Shown: piece after piece, positions 54,117-64,000 of the stretch
Position numbering within the stretch: position 1 is the stretch's first letter
Layout of the letters: the number at the start of each line of letters is the position of its first letter
Origin: Morchella semilibera
Taxonomy: Eukaryota; Ascomycota; Pezizomycetes; Pezizales; Morchellaceae
Assembly: GCA_009192285.1 (NCBI GenBank)
Contig: WBVU01000019.1
Span: 742,780 to 806,779 of the forward strand
Length of the DNA stretch: 64,000 nt
Reading direction: 5' to 3'
The notes under the pieces: generated by a model
What the model was told of the DNA's origin: nothing
What the model saw: the letters and a program-made list of their open reading frames with translations, nothing else
Databases searched by the model: none
Program-made: the position numbers and the translations under genes

Positions 54117-54483
54117 GTGTAAGAGATAGGGTTAAAATAGTGGCAGCTATAATACCAGAGCCGCCAGACTTAGGGCAATGGTACAGTATAGCTTGTATTA
54201 TATGTAAAAAAAAATAGAAAGAAAAAGAAGTAACAATCATATTATTTACATTGTAAGAGAAAGTCACGCCCTCTCACCCAAGCCCCATTGGATATGGAAA
54301 GGAAACAAAAAAAAACTAGAGTAGCTAACCAGCCAACAAAAAAGAAAAACTCCGGAAACAAATAACCAACACCATGTCCAGCAGCAAACTAAAATACATT
54401 TTTCTCATAAACTCCAGTCAATCGATGCACTGAAATGGTGGTGGAGGTATCAAACATTAATAAAGAAGGCTCTATTTTATTTA
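54117..54483. other. convergent 3' region of CLPP and TAF5
   Basis: A/T-rich 367 bp between two converging genes. Holds A-runs suitable for polyadenylation on both strands; nothing else seen. Confidence 0.5.
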
Positions 54484-56647
54484 TCAAGGTAAAAAGCCAG
54501 AGGCCGCAAGGACCATATTCTTTCTTGTAAACTGGACTTTGTACACCGGTGCCTTCTTTGTGTAGAAGACAGCCAAGTGGTCCGGGCTATAGTCTATTAG
54601 TATATGCTTCACCTACTATAGAAGGGAAAAGGTACTTACGTAGCTACTACATCCTTCCCACCCTTCCTTATCTTGACAGCTCCGTTCGTAACGCCGTCCA
54701 CTTTGGTTGTCCCATCACCAACACCCACCCCGCTTGCTCCCTCCGGCGCCTCCGCAGTGGGCGCTCCAGTGCCGTAGGCAACATCCCAGGTGCGCACGGT
54801 CATATCAGCGCCTCCGGAGACTAACACATTGCCCTCAACAGAGAAGCTCAAAGAGTAGATGCTAGTCTTCCCATGGCCACGCATAGTCTTGAGACGCTTC
54901 CCAGATGCAAGATCCCACATATTGATCACGGAATCCTCACCTGCCGAAGCAAGCCACTTTCCGTCTGGAGAGACAGTAAGCGCGGTAACGGGTGCCGTGT
55001 GTCCGGTGAATAGGCGCACTGAATTCCCAGTTTGAATGTCCCACATACGTACTGTCTTGTCGGAGGAACCAGTGAAGACGTAGGCGCTGTTGGGGTGGAA
55101 CTCAACCGTATCCACATCGTTCAAATGGCCGGCGAAAATTCTAAGAGGGTAGATGTGGTCGCAGCTCCAGAGTCTTGCGGTATGATCGTGAGATGCGGTT
55201 GCAAAATAATGGCCGAAGGGGCCAAACTTGATGTCCCAGATTGGATTATCGTGACCTTTATAAACCACAAGACCAGTGAAGGTATCAAGAGACCATAGGC
55301 GCGCACTTTTGTCCTCACTACAGGAGAGAAGGTATTTGTTGTCAGGCGAGAATGAAACGCCGTATACTGGACCGGAGTGACCAATTAAACGTCTAGTTTT
55401 AGGGATAGAGGGGATATTCTCGGCGGTGATAATAGAGGGTAGTGGGGCGCCTTTTAGAGAGAAGATGCGGACGTATGATTCGGCAAAACCACCAGCTGCA
55501 AGGGTAGAATCCTCAGAAAAGTCGACGCAATTAAGACCATCGTGGGTGTTGTGAAAAGTATACATGCAGACACTAGGTAATGCAGGGGCGGGTACACCGG
55601 CGAGACGAACTTTGTCACGGGATTCCTTTACTAGGCGCACCTCACGCTCAACATCAACACCCGTATATGGAGGAAGTGGAATAGTATCGCGCATCGGCGA
55701 ATCCTCAGATTCTTCTCGTTTGATTTTTTGATGTTCCTCAACAAGAGTACCACCGGTAGAGACACCTAACTCTTCATTTCTGGTATTGTCCCTCATTCGA
55801 GCGTCTTCTTCACGAAGTTCCTCCTCAATATCAGACATGAGTTCTTTATCCATGGGCAGATGGCCGAGTTTTATGATTGGGAGTACACCTCCGCGGTTAA
55901 GATGGCCAGAGGTGTGTCCTTGAATACCCTCTTCTTCCCCGAGCATCCCTTCATCATCACCCGCGGTAGAAAACATCGTTGGTCGACCAGAAATTGTCCT
56001 GATATCGATGCGCTGATTGATGAATCGTAGGATAACACTACCTCCGGCGTCTTTAGTTTCTTCAAGGAAGTGCATTAGAAGAGTAAAGGTAGTCTTTGAG
56101 AGGATAACGTGGTACTTGTTCTCGCGGTAAAGCTTTGCGAGTTGGTCATCTTCAATGTGTTGAGGAAGACTGAGCGCTTTGAGGTTCTTGAGATCGTGAC
56201 CATGAGTACTCTCATGTTCATGGGCATGTTCTTTGTAGAATGTCTGCGAGGGAACTACATAGCCGCTTTTGACAAGCTCCAGAAACGAGTGTACGAATAC
56301 AGGGTAGAGAAGACGGCGCAGTTCTGGCTTGTAGAGATCTAAAGAATTGTCGATCCAGTGTTTCAAATGTGCTACAATATGCGCGCGAATCAGCAGGATT
56401 ATCTCTCCCACTACTACAGTAAAAACCCACAGTAGCTTTTTTCATATTTAAGTTCCGGCTGGTCATCCAAGCTACTCAGAATTGGCCTCCCCTCGTGATC
56501 TGTATGGGCAGACTCGACCCGCAGCATGGCTTCCGTCTTTGAGTAACCCTTTTTCGAAAGGTATTCAATAACAATCTGGTTGAGAGCCTGGGGCGAGCCG
56601 GCGGCGGCAGTACCGCCCCCGGAAGCTGGAGGAGGTTGGGAGGCCAT
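54484..56647 (-). CDS. TAF5: TFIID/SAGA subunit TAF5, WD40 protein
   Basis: Scaffold subunit shared by TFIID and SAGA in transcription initiation. Exons 56647..56431, 56371..54640, 54586..54484; 683 aa. LisH motif at about 19-46 (ALNQIVIEYLSKKGYSKTEA), TAF5 NTD2 domain from about 66 (KYEKSYSHLKHWIDNSLDLY across intron 1), an acidic linker with a KREESEDSPMRD sumoylation-like segment, then WD40 repeats from about 350 to 650 (CSEDKSARLWSLD, GSSDKTVRMWDIQTG, AGEDSVINMWDLASG). The last exon supplies the conserved YTKKAPVYKVQFTRKN end; unspliced, the frame would stop at the donor (TACGTAAGT). Confidence 0.95.
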
Positions 56648-57152
56648 TGTCGAATGAACAGAACGGGGTGCTAATTGAGTCAAGTGATGAAAGAATTTGA
56701 GAGGGAGAGAGGGCGGGGGAGGGGATAGCTTCCTGATGTTGCGCGTAGGAGTTGGTTCGTGAAGTCCTGTGAGCTGCCCAATTACCCTGTCGACAAATCA
56801 CCCGGAAGCCGAGTCAGACTTCTTCACCGGGTGGCGCTTAGCTGTTGCGCTTCTATGCATTATTCTCGACCGCGTATTACCATTCACGGTCGGCGCAGTG
56901 CGCAGCACACCACCCCTGCTTATATGTACTTATTCCCAAAGATAGCCACTTCCGGCCGGTAAACCCTGGGTTGCATCCCGACCTTAAGTTGCTACCTGCT
57001 ACAACGTCCCATCATCTCCCGCCCGCATCTCCCACCCACGTGCAGCATCGCGAGATTTCCCTTTGACAGGAGAAAAATCTATCACCCCATTGATATTAAG
57101 TACACGTACCGACCGGGTAGAACTTCACAACTACCTTGACTCAGTTTTTACT
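56648..57152. promoter_or_regulatory. divergent promoter region TAF5 / CDC50
   Basis: 505 bp between divergent starts. CT-rich runs occur on both sides near the genes. Specific factor sites are not identified. Confidence 0.45.
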
Positions 57153-58468
57153 ATGCCTAGCTCTGGAGATGATGACCGCCCCTCAGGCGGGAAGAAAGAA
57201 AAAAGCAGAAGACCTGGAAGTTTGTTTCCTAGTAATCTTCTCTATACAACATTTTTTGACTTCTTACAGATACTGCCTTTAGACAGCAGCGATTAAAAGC
57301 CTGGCAGTATGTATTACCCAGTTCTGTGGATGGCCTGCATCGCACATAATTGTCTACAACACAAATACTAACTAGCTAAATCTTCAGACCGATTCTCACA
57401 CCTAAAACAGTTCTTCCGCTCTTTTTCGCCCTCGGCATCATCTTTGGTCCCCTTGGTGGCCTCCTCCTCTGGGCTTCTGCACAAGTTCAAGAGATAGTGA
57501 TCGATTACACAAAATGCGATGTTGCCTCCACAAGGATGGAAGCAATCCCTTCAAGCCATTACTCAGTCTCGTTCAATAAACCACTCCCAGACTCTGGTAT
57601 CCCTAAATGGTCTTACTCAAATAAGACCTGTAAGATCCAATTTACGCTTCCCAGCGATTTCAACCCCCCAGTACTATTCTACTACCGTCTCACAAACTTC
57701 TATCAAAATCATAGACGTTATGTGCAAAGTCTTGACGAGCCTCAGCTCAGGGGTGACGCTCGGACAAGAAATGATCTAGTCGGCTCCGATGACTGCTCTC
57801 CCCTCATTGTCGATAAGGACAACAAGCCTTACTATCCATGCGGTCTCATCGCAAATAGCATGTTCAATGATACCTTCCAAGCACCTCAGCTCCTCAACTC
57901 GCAGTCAAGTAATCCAGTAACATATGAAATGACCAATAAAGGCATTGCCTGGAGCTCCGATAGAAAGCGCTATGGTAGAACTAAGTACACCGTCAACGAC
58001 GTTGTCCCCCCCCCCAACTGGGTAGAGAAATATGGAGAGACCTATGACGAATTGCCAGACCTAAGCAACTGGGAAGAGTTTCATGTATGGATGCGTACAG
58101 CTGGTCTGCCGACATTTTCGAAGTTGGCGCTGAGGAACGACACTGCTGTTATGGTCGCTGGCACGTATCAGGTGGATATTAGATATAATTTCCCCGTTAT
58201 AGAATACGCGGGAACAAAAAGCATCGTTATCTCCACAAGAACCGTAATGGGTGGGAAGAATCCATTTTTGGGAATCGCGTACGTAGTTGTGGCAGGGATC
58301 TGTGTGGTCTTAGGCGCAGTATTTACGGCAAGACATCTCTATAAGCCGAGGTATTTCCCCCATAGCACCATATATATAACAATGATAATCCAATTCTGAC
58401 GTTTTACTAGGAAACTCGGTGATCACACTTACCTCTCGTGGAACAACGACGAAGCTCCGGCCCACTAA
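57153..58468 (+). CDS. Cdc50/Lem3-family P4-ATPase subunit
   Basis: Beta subunit of phospholipid flippases, needed for their exit from the ER and activity. Exons 57153-57219, 57270-57306, 57388-58350, 58411-58468; 374 aa. The 37-nt second exon encodes TAFRQQRLKAW. Two membrane segments, about 43-66 (VLPLFFALGIIFGPLGGLLL) and about 325-350 (FLGIAYVVVAGICVVLGAVF), enclose a large lumenal domain with FYYRLTNFYQNHRRYVQS, CSPLIVDKDNKPYYPCGLIA and paired Cys. Which of the three yeast paralogues (Cdc50, Lem3, Crf1) it equals cannot be told, so no symbol is given. Confidence 0.94.
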
Positions 58469-59419
58469 CCTTATTATAGGTTTGTATGATGCGAATGGGG
58501 GGGCCGGGGGAAGCGCCGAGAGGATCGGACTTAGTTTTTTTTATTTACCCCTTCCCTTTTCTTGATCTGGATCAGTATGCTTTGGGTGTTCATTTGATTT
58601 TCTAGTGTATGCTCTTTTATCTCTCTTCCCGTTCTTTCCTGAATCTTGTTTTGTTTTAGTCTTGGATTTCAATATCTTTTTTTATTGGTGGACCTGTACC
58701 GGCTGTCGGTACCCGATTACCTGCGAAATGCCTGCGGTGTAATTTCTTCTCTAGTGAACATGGTTGCCCGCACGGATAGAATCTGCTGAATGCCGGCCCC
58801 GTTGCTCCGCCTAGGGGGCGGGGGGCCGGGTGTAGGCCAAAAGCTGATTGATCTTGGGTGGGTGTATCTAGCGTTAACTAGGAATCCCAAAATCGCCTGT
58901 GGCCTGCGTTACTTTGATGTCTATGCGAGATGTCTGATACAGTAGGTGGTATTCACCTGCCGGAGTACGGGCTCTTGTATACATGTGCTTATAAGCACAT
59001 ATAAAAGTGGTAGGCAGTATGGTCGACGAGCTAGACAAGCTTAGGTTTGTTGAAGCTCCAATCCTGACGCACTCGGGCTAGTCCAAGCTATGTTAATAGA
59101 CCGAGTGATATACCATGACCAAAACTAGTAAGGATGTCCAAGCGTGATATCCGACCTGACTTAGGGCCAAACGGAACAGTGTCAGTACTCATAGCCGGGC
59201 CAGGACGGGGGAAAGTACCTACAAGACGAGTTCATCACCGCAACCACCCTATCGTCCACCTATATCAAAACTTATTAATTATTGGGGGTGGGACACCGGT
59301 AACAGCAACCGACTTTAGGCCCATACCAAGGTCCCAACGGGAATACAACAGACTCCATCCCTGCTATGGTTGGGGACACCTTGAACTGGAGTGGCAAAGT
59401 TGCCGAACTTTGAGACTTA
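58469..59419. other. gene-free stretch after the CDC50-family gene
   Basis: No gene recognised. ATGTGCTTATAAGCACAT near 58983-59000 is a perfect 18-bp palindrome. Confidence 0.4.
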
Positions 59420-59538
59420 GGGCCCGTTTGGCAACCAGACAAAATGGAGTTTCCAAGGATCAAGGCCTAACAAAATGATCGTTGAAACGGAGTTTACAAG
59501 GGTGAAAACTCCGTTTTAGACTGTTGCCAAACGGGCCC
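59420..59538. mobile_element. PIF/Harbinger-like MITE
   Basis: 119 bp, GGGCCCGTTTGGCAAC ... GTTGCCAAACGGGCCC, with further inner pairing (AAAATGGAGTTT with AAACTCCGTTTT). Flanked by TTA on both sides (59417-59419 and 59539-59541), the 3-bp target duplication typical of PIF/Harbinger. No coding capacity. Confidence 0.72.
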
Positions 59539-59880
59539 TTAATGGCCAACCACCACAACACATTAAAATTAACGGAAAACTCCCAGGGTGCCACCCCGGA
59601 CGGCCGCCCAGGTCCAAAGTGCCAGACTGTGAAAGTCAGTGCCACACCCTCAAAACTCAAAGTCAATACAGCCCAACAGCCCAAGCGGGGCCCTTAGGGG
59701 TGTCCCCTAAGTCGGGCTGTCGCCGAAACAGCAGTGGATTGGGGGGGGGGGGCGAGAAGCCCCCCGGGAAAATTTTGTATGGTAACAGTGTATTTTCGAA
59801 CAAATTTCAACTATCTAATACAGTGATTCCTATAGATATTTCATTCATCAAAAATACAACCAGCAACCAATTCACCCGAA

Positions 59881-60850
59881 TCAAACTCCAACAGTTGGTC
59901 TACGGCAAGTTCTGGAATTAGGACCTAATTGTTTGCAATTAGAGCAGCGCTGAGGTGCTCTGGAATCTGAAACCTCTCCAAGCATTGCCTGCCTTTTCTT
60001 CCTAATCTCTCCAGCTCTTTTCCTCGCTACTTTGGGACGTCCTCTAGGCATGCTTAGTACTGGAGGAAGGCAATCTGTTGATGGACCGGCTTGTAGTCCT
60101 TCAGATACAACGCCACTACCAAAACAGGAACCAATCCTCGGTGTTGTAGTAGTGAATACAGTATATCCAAAGCCAGAAACATAACTGTCTGCGCCTGGGT
60201 ATGGAGCACCCATCGGAGCCCAGGAATAACTGTCTCGTCCAGTATTGCTTTGAGCCCTTATAATAGAGCTGTTGGCTAAACCAATAGGCGGTCTAGATGT
60301 CGGTTCTGCTGATGGAGCACCGGAATCCGAAGGGGGTAAAGGAGCTTTGCATTTAACTTTGCCGATATCGAGTGGCTGAAAGTTCAACTGGTATATATTT
60401 TGATAAGCAGCAACTGTTAGGAAGTCCGGCATGTAATCAATTAGCTTTCTTTTGAGGAAATGAATACAGGCAATTGCATGAACACATGGGACGGCGTTTT
60501 CCTGATACCTCCCAGACGAACAGGTGGCCAAACAAAGGTTAACTTCAAAGGATTTGCCTGTCAAATTGATAACTCGGCCAATATGTTCATCTGATATTTG
60601 AACTTTTCGTTGAATTGAACCGTTCGATAGAGAGTCTAATCAATATTAGTTAGCATATGACAACATCAATCTATAGAAGCGGAAACTGACCTTTAAGGAG
60701 ATTCTGCCCGTATATAGTAAACTGTTGAGCCGGCAGATACTTTCTTGAATCCTTCAATCGTTCAAACCGTTGATGCATTACTTTATGCCATAACGAGTCG
60801 AGGAGATCGAGACAAGGTAGAGCACGCTCATCTAATATCATATTATTTCA
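59881..60850 (-). pseudogene. Mutator-like transposase, C-terminal relic
   Basis: Minus strand, two exon-like pieces (about 60850..60691 and 60635..59881, joined over a 55-nt GT-AG gap). SWIM zinc finger of the Cx3C...CxH kind (CLATCSSGRYQENAVPCVHA), then a Ser/Pro linker and a knuckle CSNCKQLGPNSRTC, an order typical of MULE transposases. The DDE catalytic domain upstream is absent, so this is a truncated relic, although domesticated use cannot be excluded. Confidence 0.75.
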
Positions 60851-63800
60851 TACCACAGTGGAGTGTGTAGGGGTGGTCTCTCCCGCAAGAGAAAGGTGGT
60901 TGTCTACTGAGGATGACTCCCATGTCGGGCTGCAGAGAGGTATTTTGTCTGCCACTCTCATTGTTCCGACAATTCACCAGCTTTTACTCATCCATAACTT
61001 GGTGACGAATAACTATGATCTCGATTTAACCCCTTCTGGCACAAAATGACGGTATCTATGAGGGGCACCCGCCTCGTATGTAGGGGTAGGCCGAGGGCTT
61101 CGAGTGTTGGATTAAGTTGAGAACTGAGAAGGAGGTGGGGACTGTCTACAGAGGACTGCGGGTGTGGTCGCACCTCGAATGATAGTGGTGAGGCATCTGT
61201 GCCTCTCTAAGTGGATGGAGATCAACCTGTCCTAGGCCGTTGCAGGACAGGAGATGCTCTCTCAGTCAGTACAACTCTCCTCTCTCCCTTGCGTTCTCGC
61301 CGCCGGCTACTCGTGCGGCAGTAGCCACATGTCTCTGCCTCGCTCAGTCTGCAAAAATATTACAGTGCTAAAGAGAGTTAACATCCGCGCTAGCGAATAG
61401 GCGTCGATAGCGAATTAATAAACGTATTTACATACTAATGCTTCTAGTAATACTAGGGTTGAACGCGCAGTGCTGGGGGCCGGTTAATACGGCTGTTCAA
61501 TGTATCACAATAGTGACCGTAAACATATATTGAGAATTTACAATGTCATCCTCTCATTGCCGTCACGTGCTCTATCTTATCTCACTCCTTATTAACTTCT
61601 CGAAAGCTTCGCTGCTTGAATATAAAAGTACGGTAGCGAGACAAGCTGTGCCAGCCCGCTCCCGCCTCTTGTCCTCTACTAGCTTATTTTTTCCACCGCC
61701 GTTCGTAATCCCTCGCTCAACCCTACCGTTGGGTGAAAGACCCTCCCGGTCCATGGGGAGACCTTGAAGACGAAAAATCCAAAAAGGGGCCGCGCAGGAA
61801 GGAATCCATGTTTGCACTACAGTGATCAAGCGACACAGTGAGATGGCATATAATGTTCCTAGATTTTTCACAACATTTCCTAAGAAACGAGATTTAATAA
61901 CTTGTTAGGAGACGCTGTTTAATTAGGGATTAATTAAATATAATTTATTGGTGAAAGAGACACAGAAGAGTAAGAAAGAGATCGAAAATACTGTGAAAAA
62001 AAGCCTCCGCTCAAACAACGCGAAAGACGCCGATTAAATTTAATTATATGTTTACCTCCGGCTTTTGGCTTATCCTCATTAAGATAGGCCGTAGTAGATT
62101 ACTTGTATTTAAATGTCATTAATTTAATGATACTTCTGTGACACCTAATGAAGAGGTTTTGTAAGTTGAGACCCATAGAATCGCATATCTAGGAACTCAA
62201 GAGACTATACTCCTCTCGAATTTGACTATTGCCCCGTATATTACCAAGCATACTACCGTGATATTGAGCTACGTGTATTGAGTTAATTCACTTATAGAAA
62301 GAAGAGTGATCAAAAATTTTCATAAATTTTTCTCCATTTATTAATAAGATAAACTCAATTATCTACTAATGCACTTGACACAAATTTTAAATTAAATGAT
62401 TACTATTAAACTATAACATCCACCTCTTTATAAATTTTATTATTCGTTTTTTCTCTGAGGTCTAGCGAGGGTGTGGTTTTCAGTGGTATCTCCTCTCCCT
62501 CTCTCAAAAAAAGATAAACGCCACTAGTGTCGAATCATATATTTTATATATTTATTTATATTGATTATTACAGTAAAGGGAGTGATTATGTATTCTACTT
62601 TGTGTCTCCAAATTGGGTCTACTATACCTTCTAAATAGGGGTCGCTCAGACTCCGCCTTTTAACAGAAAATAATGCATTTCCCACGATTATTAGCTGGGA
62701 TTTTTTCAATAACGACCATCGAGCCGCAATCATTATCTTTTGAGTGGAGGTAGTATCTGCTTCATAAGTGCTCCTCTCGACCTCTACTCCAGAGCGCGCT
62801 TTACGATAACACAACTGCTAATTTGCTGCCCACAAGTAAGAGATTCCCGCCTCACACATATCTCTCCTCTTTTTTGTGTGTAATCCTATTTAACTAAATA
62901 TTTTTCAATCTTTTATTATTAAAAAAATAGAAAAATTGAGATAATACTGTAGTGGGGCTGGGGGTCGGTGCGGCCCGCCTCTCGTCAGCGGAGGCAGGCA
63001 CCCCTCCATGTTTCACCTTTTCTCGAGATTATATTTTGTTAAAGACTATTTTTCAATAGAAAGTTTTAAATTAGAGGAAGTGAAGAGAAGAGGTACTGGC
63101 AGAATTGCCCATTTTTATTGCAGACCTCCGAGATCTGGCGTGCATTTCCCTGTATAACCGTCGACGTGGCTGTTGTGTGCACCAGGGCAAAGGTTCCGAC
63201 GGCCCCTATAAGTCGGCCCTTCCTCCCATCCCTCCACCCACGCACACCCTACACACCTAGTATATACTCTTTTAACTGCTTATTTTACGCAAGCCACCGC
63301 CTCACCCTTACTCTAATTCATAATAATTGATTTACACACTGGCATTTAGTGCGAGAATCTCCCCATGTTTGAAAGGATTATACAGGGGTGTTTATTTCCA
63401 GAAAAAATACATACGTCTTTTTTTTTGAGAGTGACTAAGAGAGTATGGATAGTAAGCGACAAGCAAAACCATCTCCACACGAGAGTGTTATACAATGAGC
63501 GTTTTAATCCCAGCTGATCAAGCTCACCCGCCTCTGGCACCCCTCTCCTCTCACATCTTTGAATAGGGATGCTTGGGTTATTAACTCTTTACTACTATAA
63601 TCAAGCGTGTGTTGCGCGTGCATAACCTAGGAGTGGCTCCCATTTCAGTTATTGATTCTTGTAGGAAGGATAAAGCCAGAGTAGGAGGACTAGTGGATTT
63701 GAAGGTCGCTCTCCTGTGAGAAGTGTGATGGAGAGTCCAGGTTCATCATTCTTTTGTGACCTATCCCACCCCCCTCCCCCTCGATCTAACTTTCCCTTTG

Positions 63801-64000
63801 CTTAGCTTTCCTCATAGTGATCTTAAGTTTATATTATATTCCCCAATCTCTTGTGGCGAAAAAAACATGTTCTTTTTAAGACACTGCATTGGTGGACGCC
63901 GGAAGCTTCCCCACGAATGGTGTCATAAAAACACCAAACTAGCAATTACCCTCCTCCTCGCGCCCCAACTCTCTTTCCGTTAGGTAATAAATGCATATTG
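60851..64000. other. AT-rich tail without recognised genes
   Basis: Open frames here are short, match no family I know and look random (for example 62524-62814 on the minus strand). Base composition is AT-rich from about 61850 to 63120, compatible with old transposon debris. A TTGAACGCGCAGTGCTGGG segment near 61467 echoes one near 8113. Confidence 0.4.

Noticed and set aside
58469-59419. Search for a tRNA or other structured RNA near the 58983 palindrome
   Set aside because: No TTCRANNC T-loop motif or acceptor stem pairing was found; the palindrome alone is not enough.
59690-59711. CTTAGGGG ... CCCCTAAG hairpin
   Set aside because: Eight-base-pair stem with a 3-base loop in GC-rich sequence; no gene to terminate and no second copy noticed.
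62524-62814. 96-codon minus-strand ORF in the AT-rich tail
   Set aside because: No recognisable motif, biased composition, and no introns or neighbours that would support a gene.

Overview
The window is a piece of a filamentous ascomycete genome (Pezizomycotina). Evidence: intron-containing genes with 50-80 nt introns, fungal-type Sec1, Gpi13, TAF5 and Cdc50 proteins, a mitochondrial ClpP (kept by filamentous fungi, absent from budding yeast), and a large block of Ty3/gypsy chromovirus elements. A repeat-rich lineage such as the truffles and their relatives (Pezizomycetes) is plausible, but that is inference; no species call is made.

Layout. 1-983 (-): VMA6, V-ATPase subunit d, cut by the window edge. 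1545-4040 (-): SEC1, eight exons. 4663-7833 (+): GPI13, a single exon that shares a divergent promoter with SEC1. 8364-41935: about 33.5 kb of nested LTR retrotransposons of one chromovirus family (LTR about 630 bp, TGTCCCGG...CCGTCACA in coding orientation). 42100-44430: DNA transposon debris and an apparently intact Tc1/mariner transposase (-). 44780-46372 (+): ARO2, chorismate synthase, with a one-base deletion. 46373-49702: no gene, with a minisatellite and hairpin elements. 49703-51115 (+): epoxide hydrolase, with a one-base insertion. 51250-51995: foldback element full of ACCACCGGTGGT palindromes. 53248-54116 (+): mitochondrial CLPP. 54484-56647 (-): TAF5. 57153-58468 (+): CDC50/LEM3-type flippase subunit, divergent from TAF5. 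59420-60850: a Harbinger-like MITE and the C-terminal relic of a Mutator-like transposase. 60851-64000: AT-rich sequence with no recognisable gene.

Retrotransposon block. Five elements can be resolved, named E1-E5 here. E1 (-, about 8364-21128) is an old broken copy split by three solo LTRs, each with an exact 5-bp target duplication (CAGGA, TCCCA, GGGCA). One of those solo LTRs was itself entered by E2 (+, 12513-19190), whose gag (413 codons) and pro-RT-RNaseH-IN-chromodomain pol (1198 codons) are both open from end to end. E3 (+, 21129-28850) carries one solo LTR and two LTR-like insertions of a second family (TATCACGG termini). E4 (+, 28851-38806) is broken by E5 (-, 29983-36190), a full-length copy with nearly identical LTRs and an AAACC target duplication. 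Directly after the 5' LTR of E2 is a 10-nt stretch exactly complementary to a site inside the LTR, just downstream of a TATA-like box and a CT tract. This is the arrangement expected for Tf1/sushi-type self-priming.

The single-copy genes are housekeeping functions: vacuolar acidification, exocytosis, GPI anchors, aromatic amino acids, mitochondrial proteolysis, TFIID/SAGA and lipid flipping. They do not form one pathway. Several frames here (ARO2, the epoxide hydrolase, E5 pol) are broken by single-base changes, some in homopolymers, so residual assembly indels must be considered before calling those genes dead.
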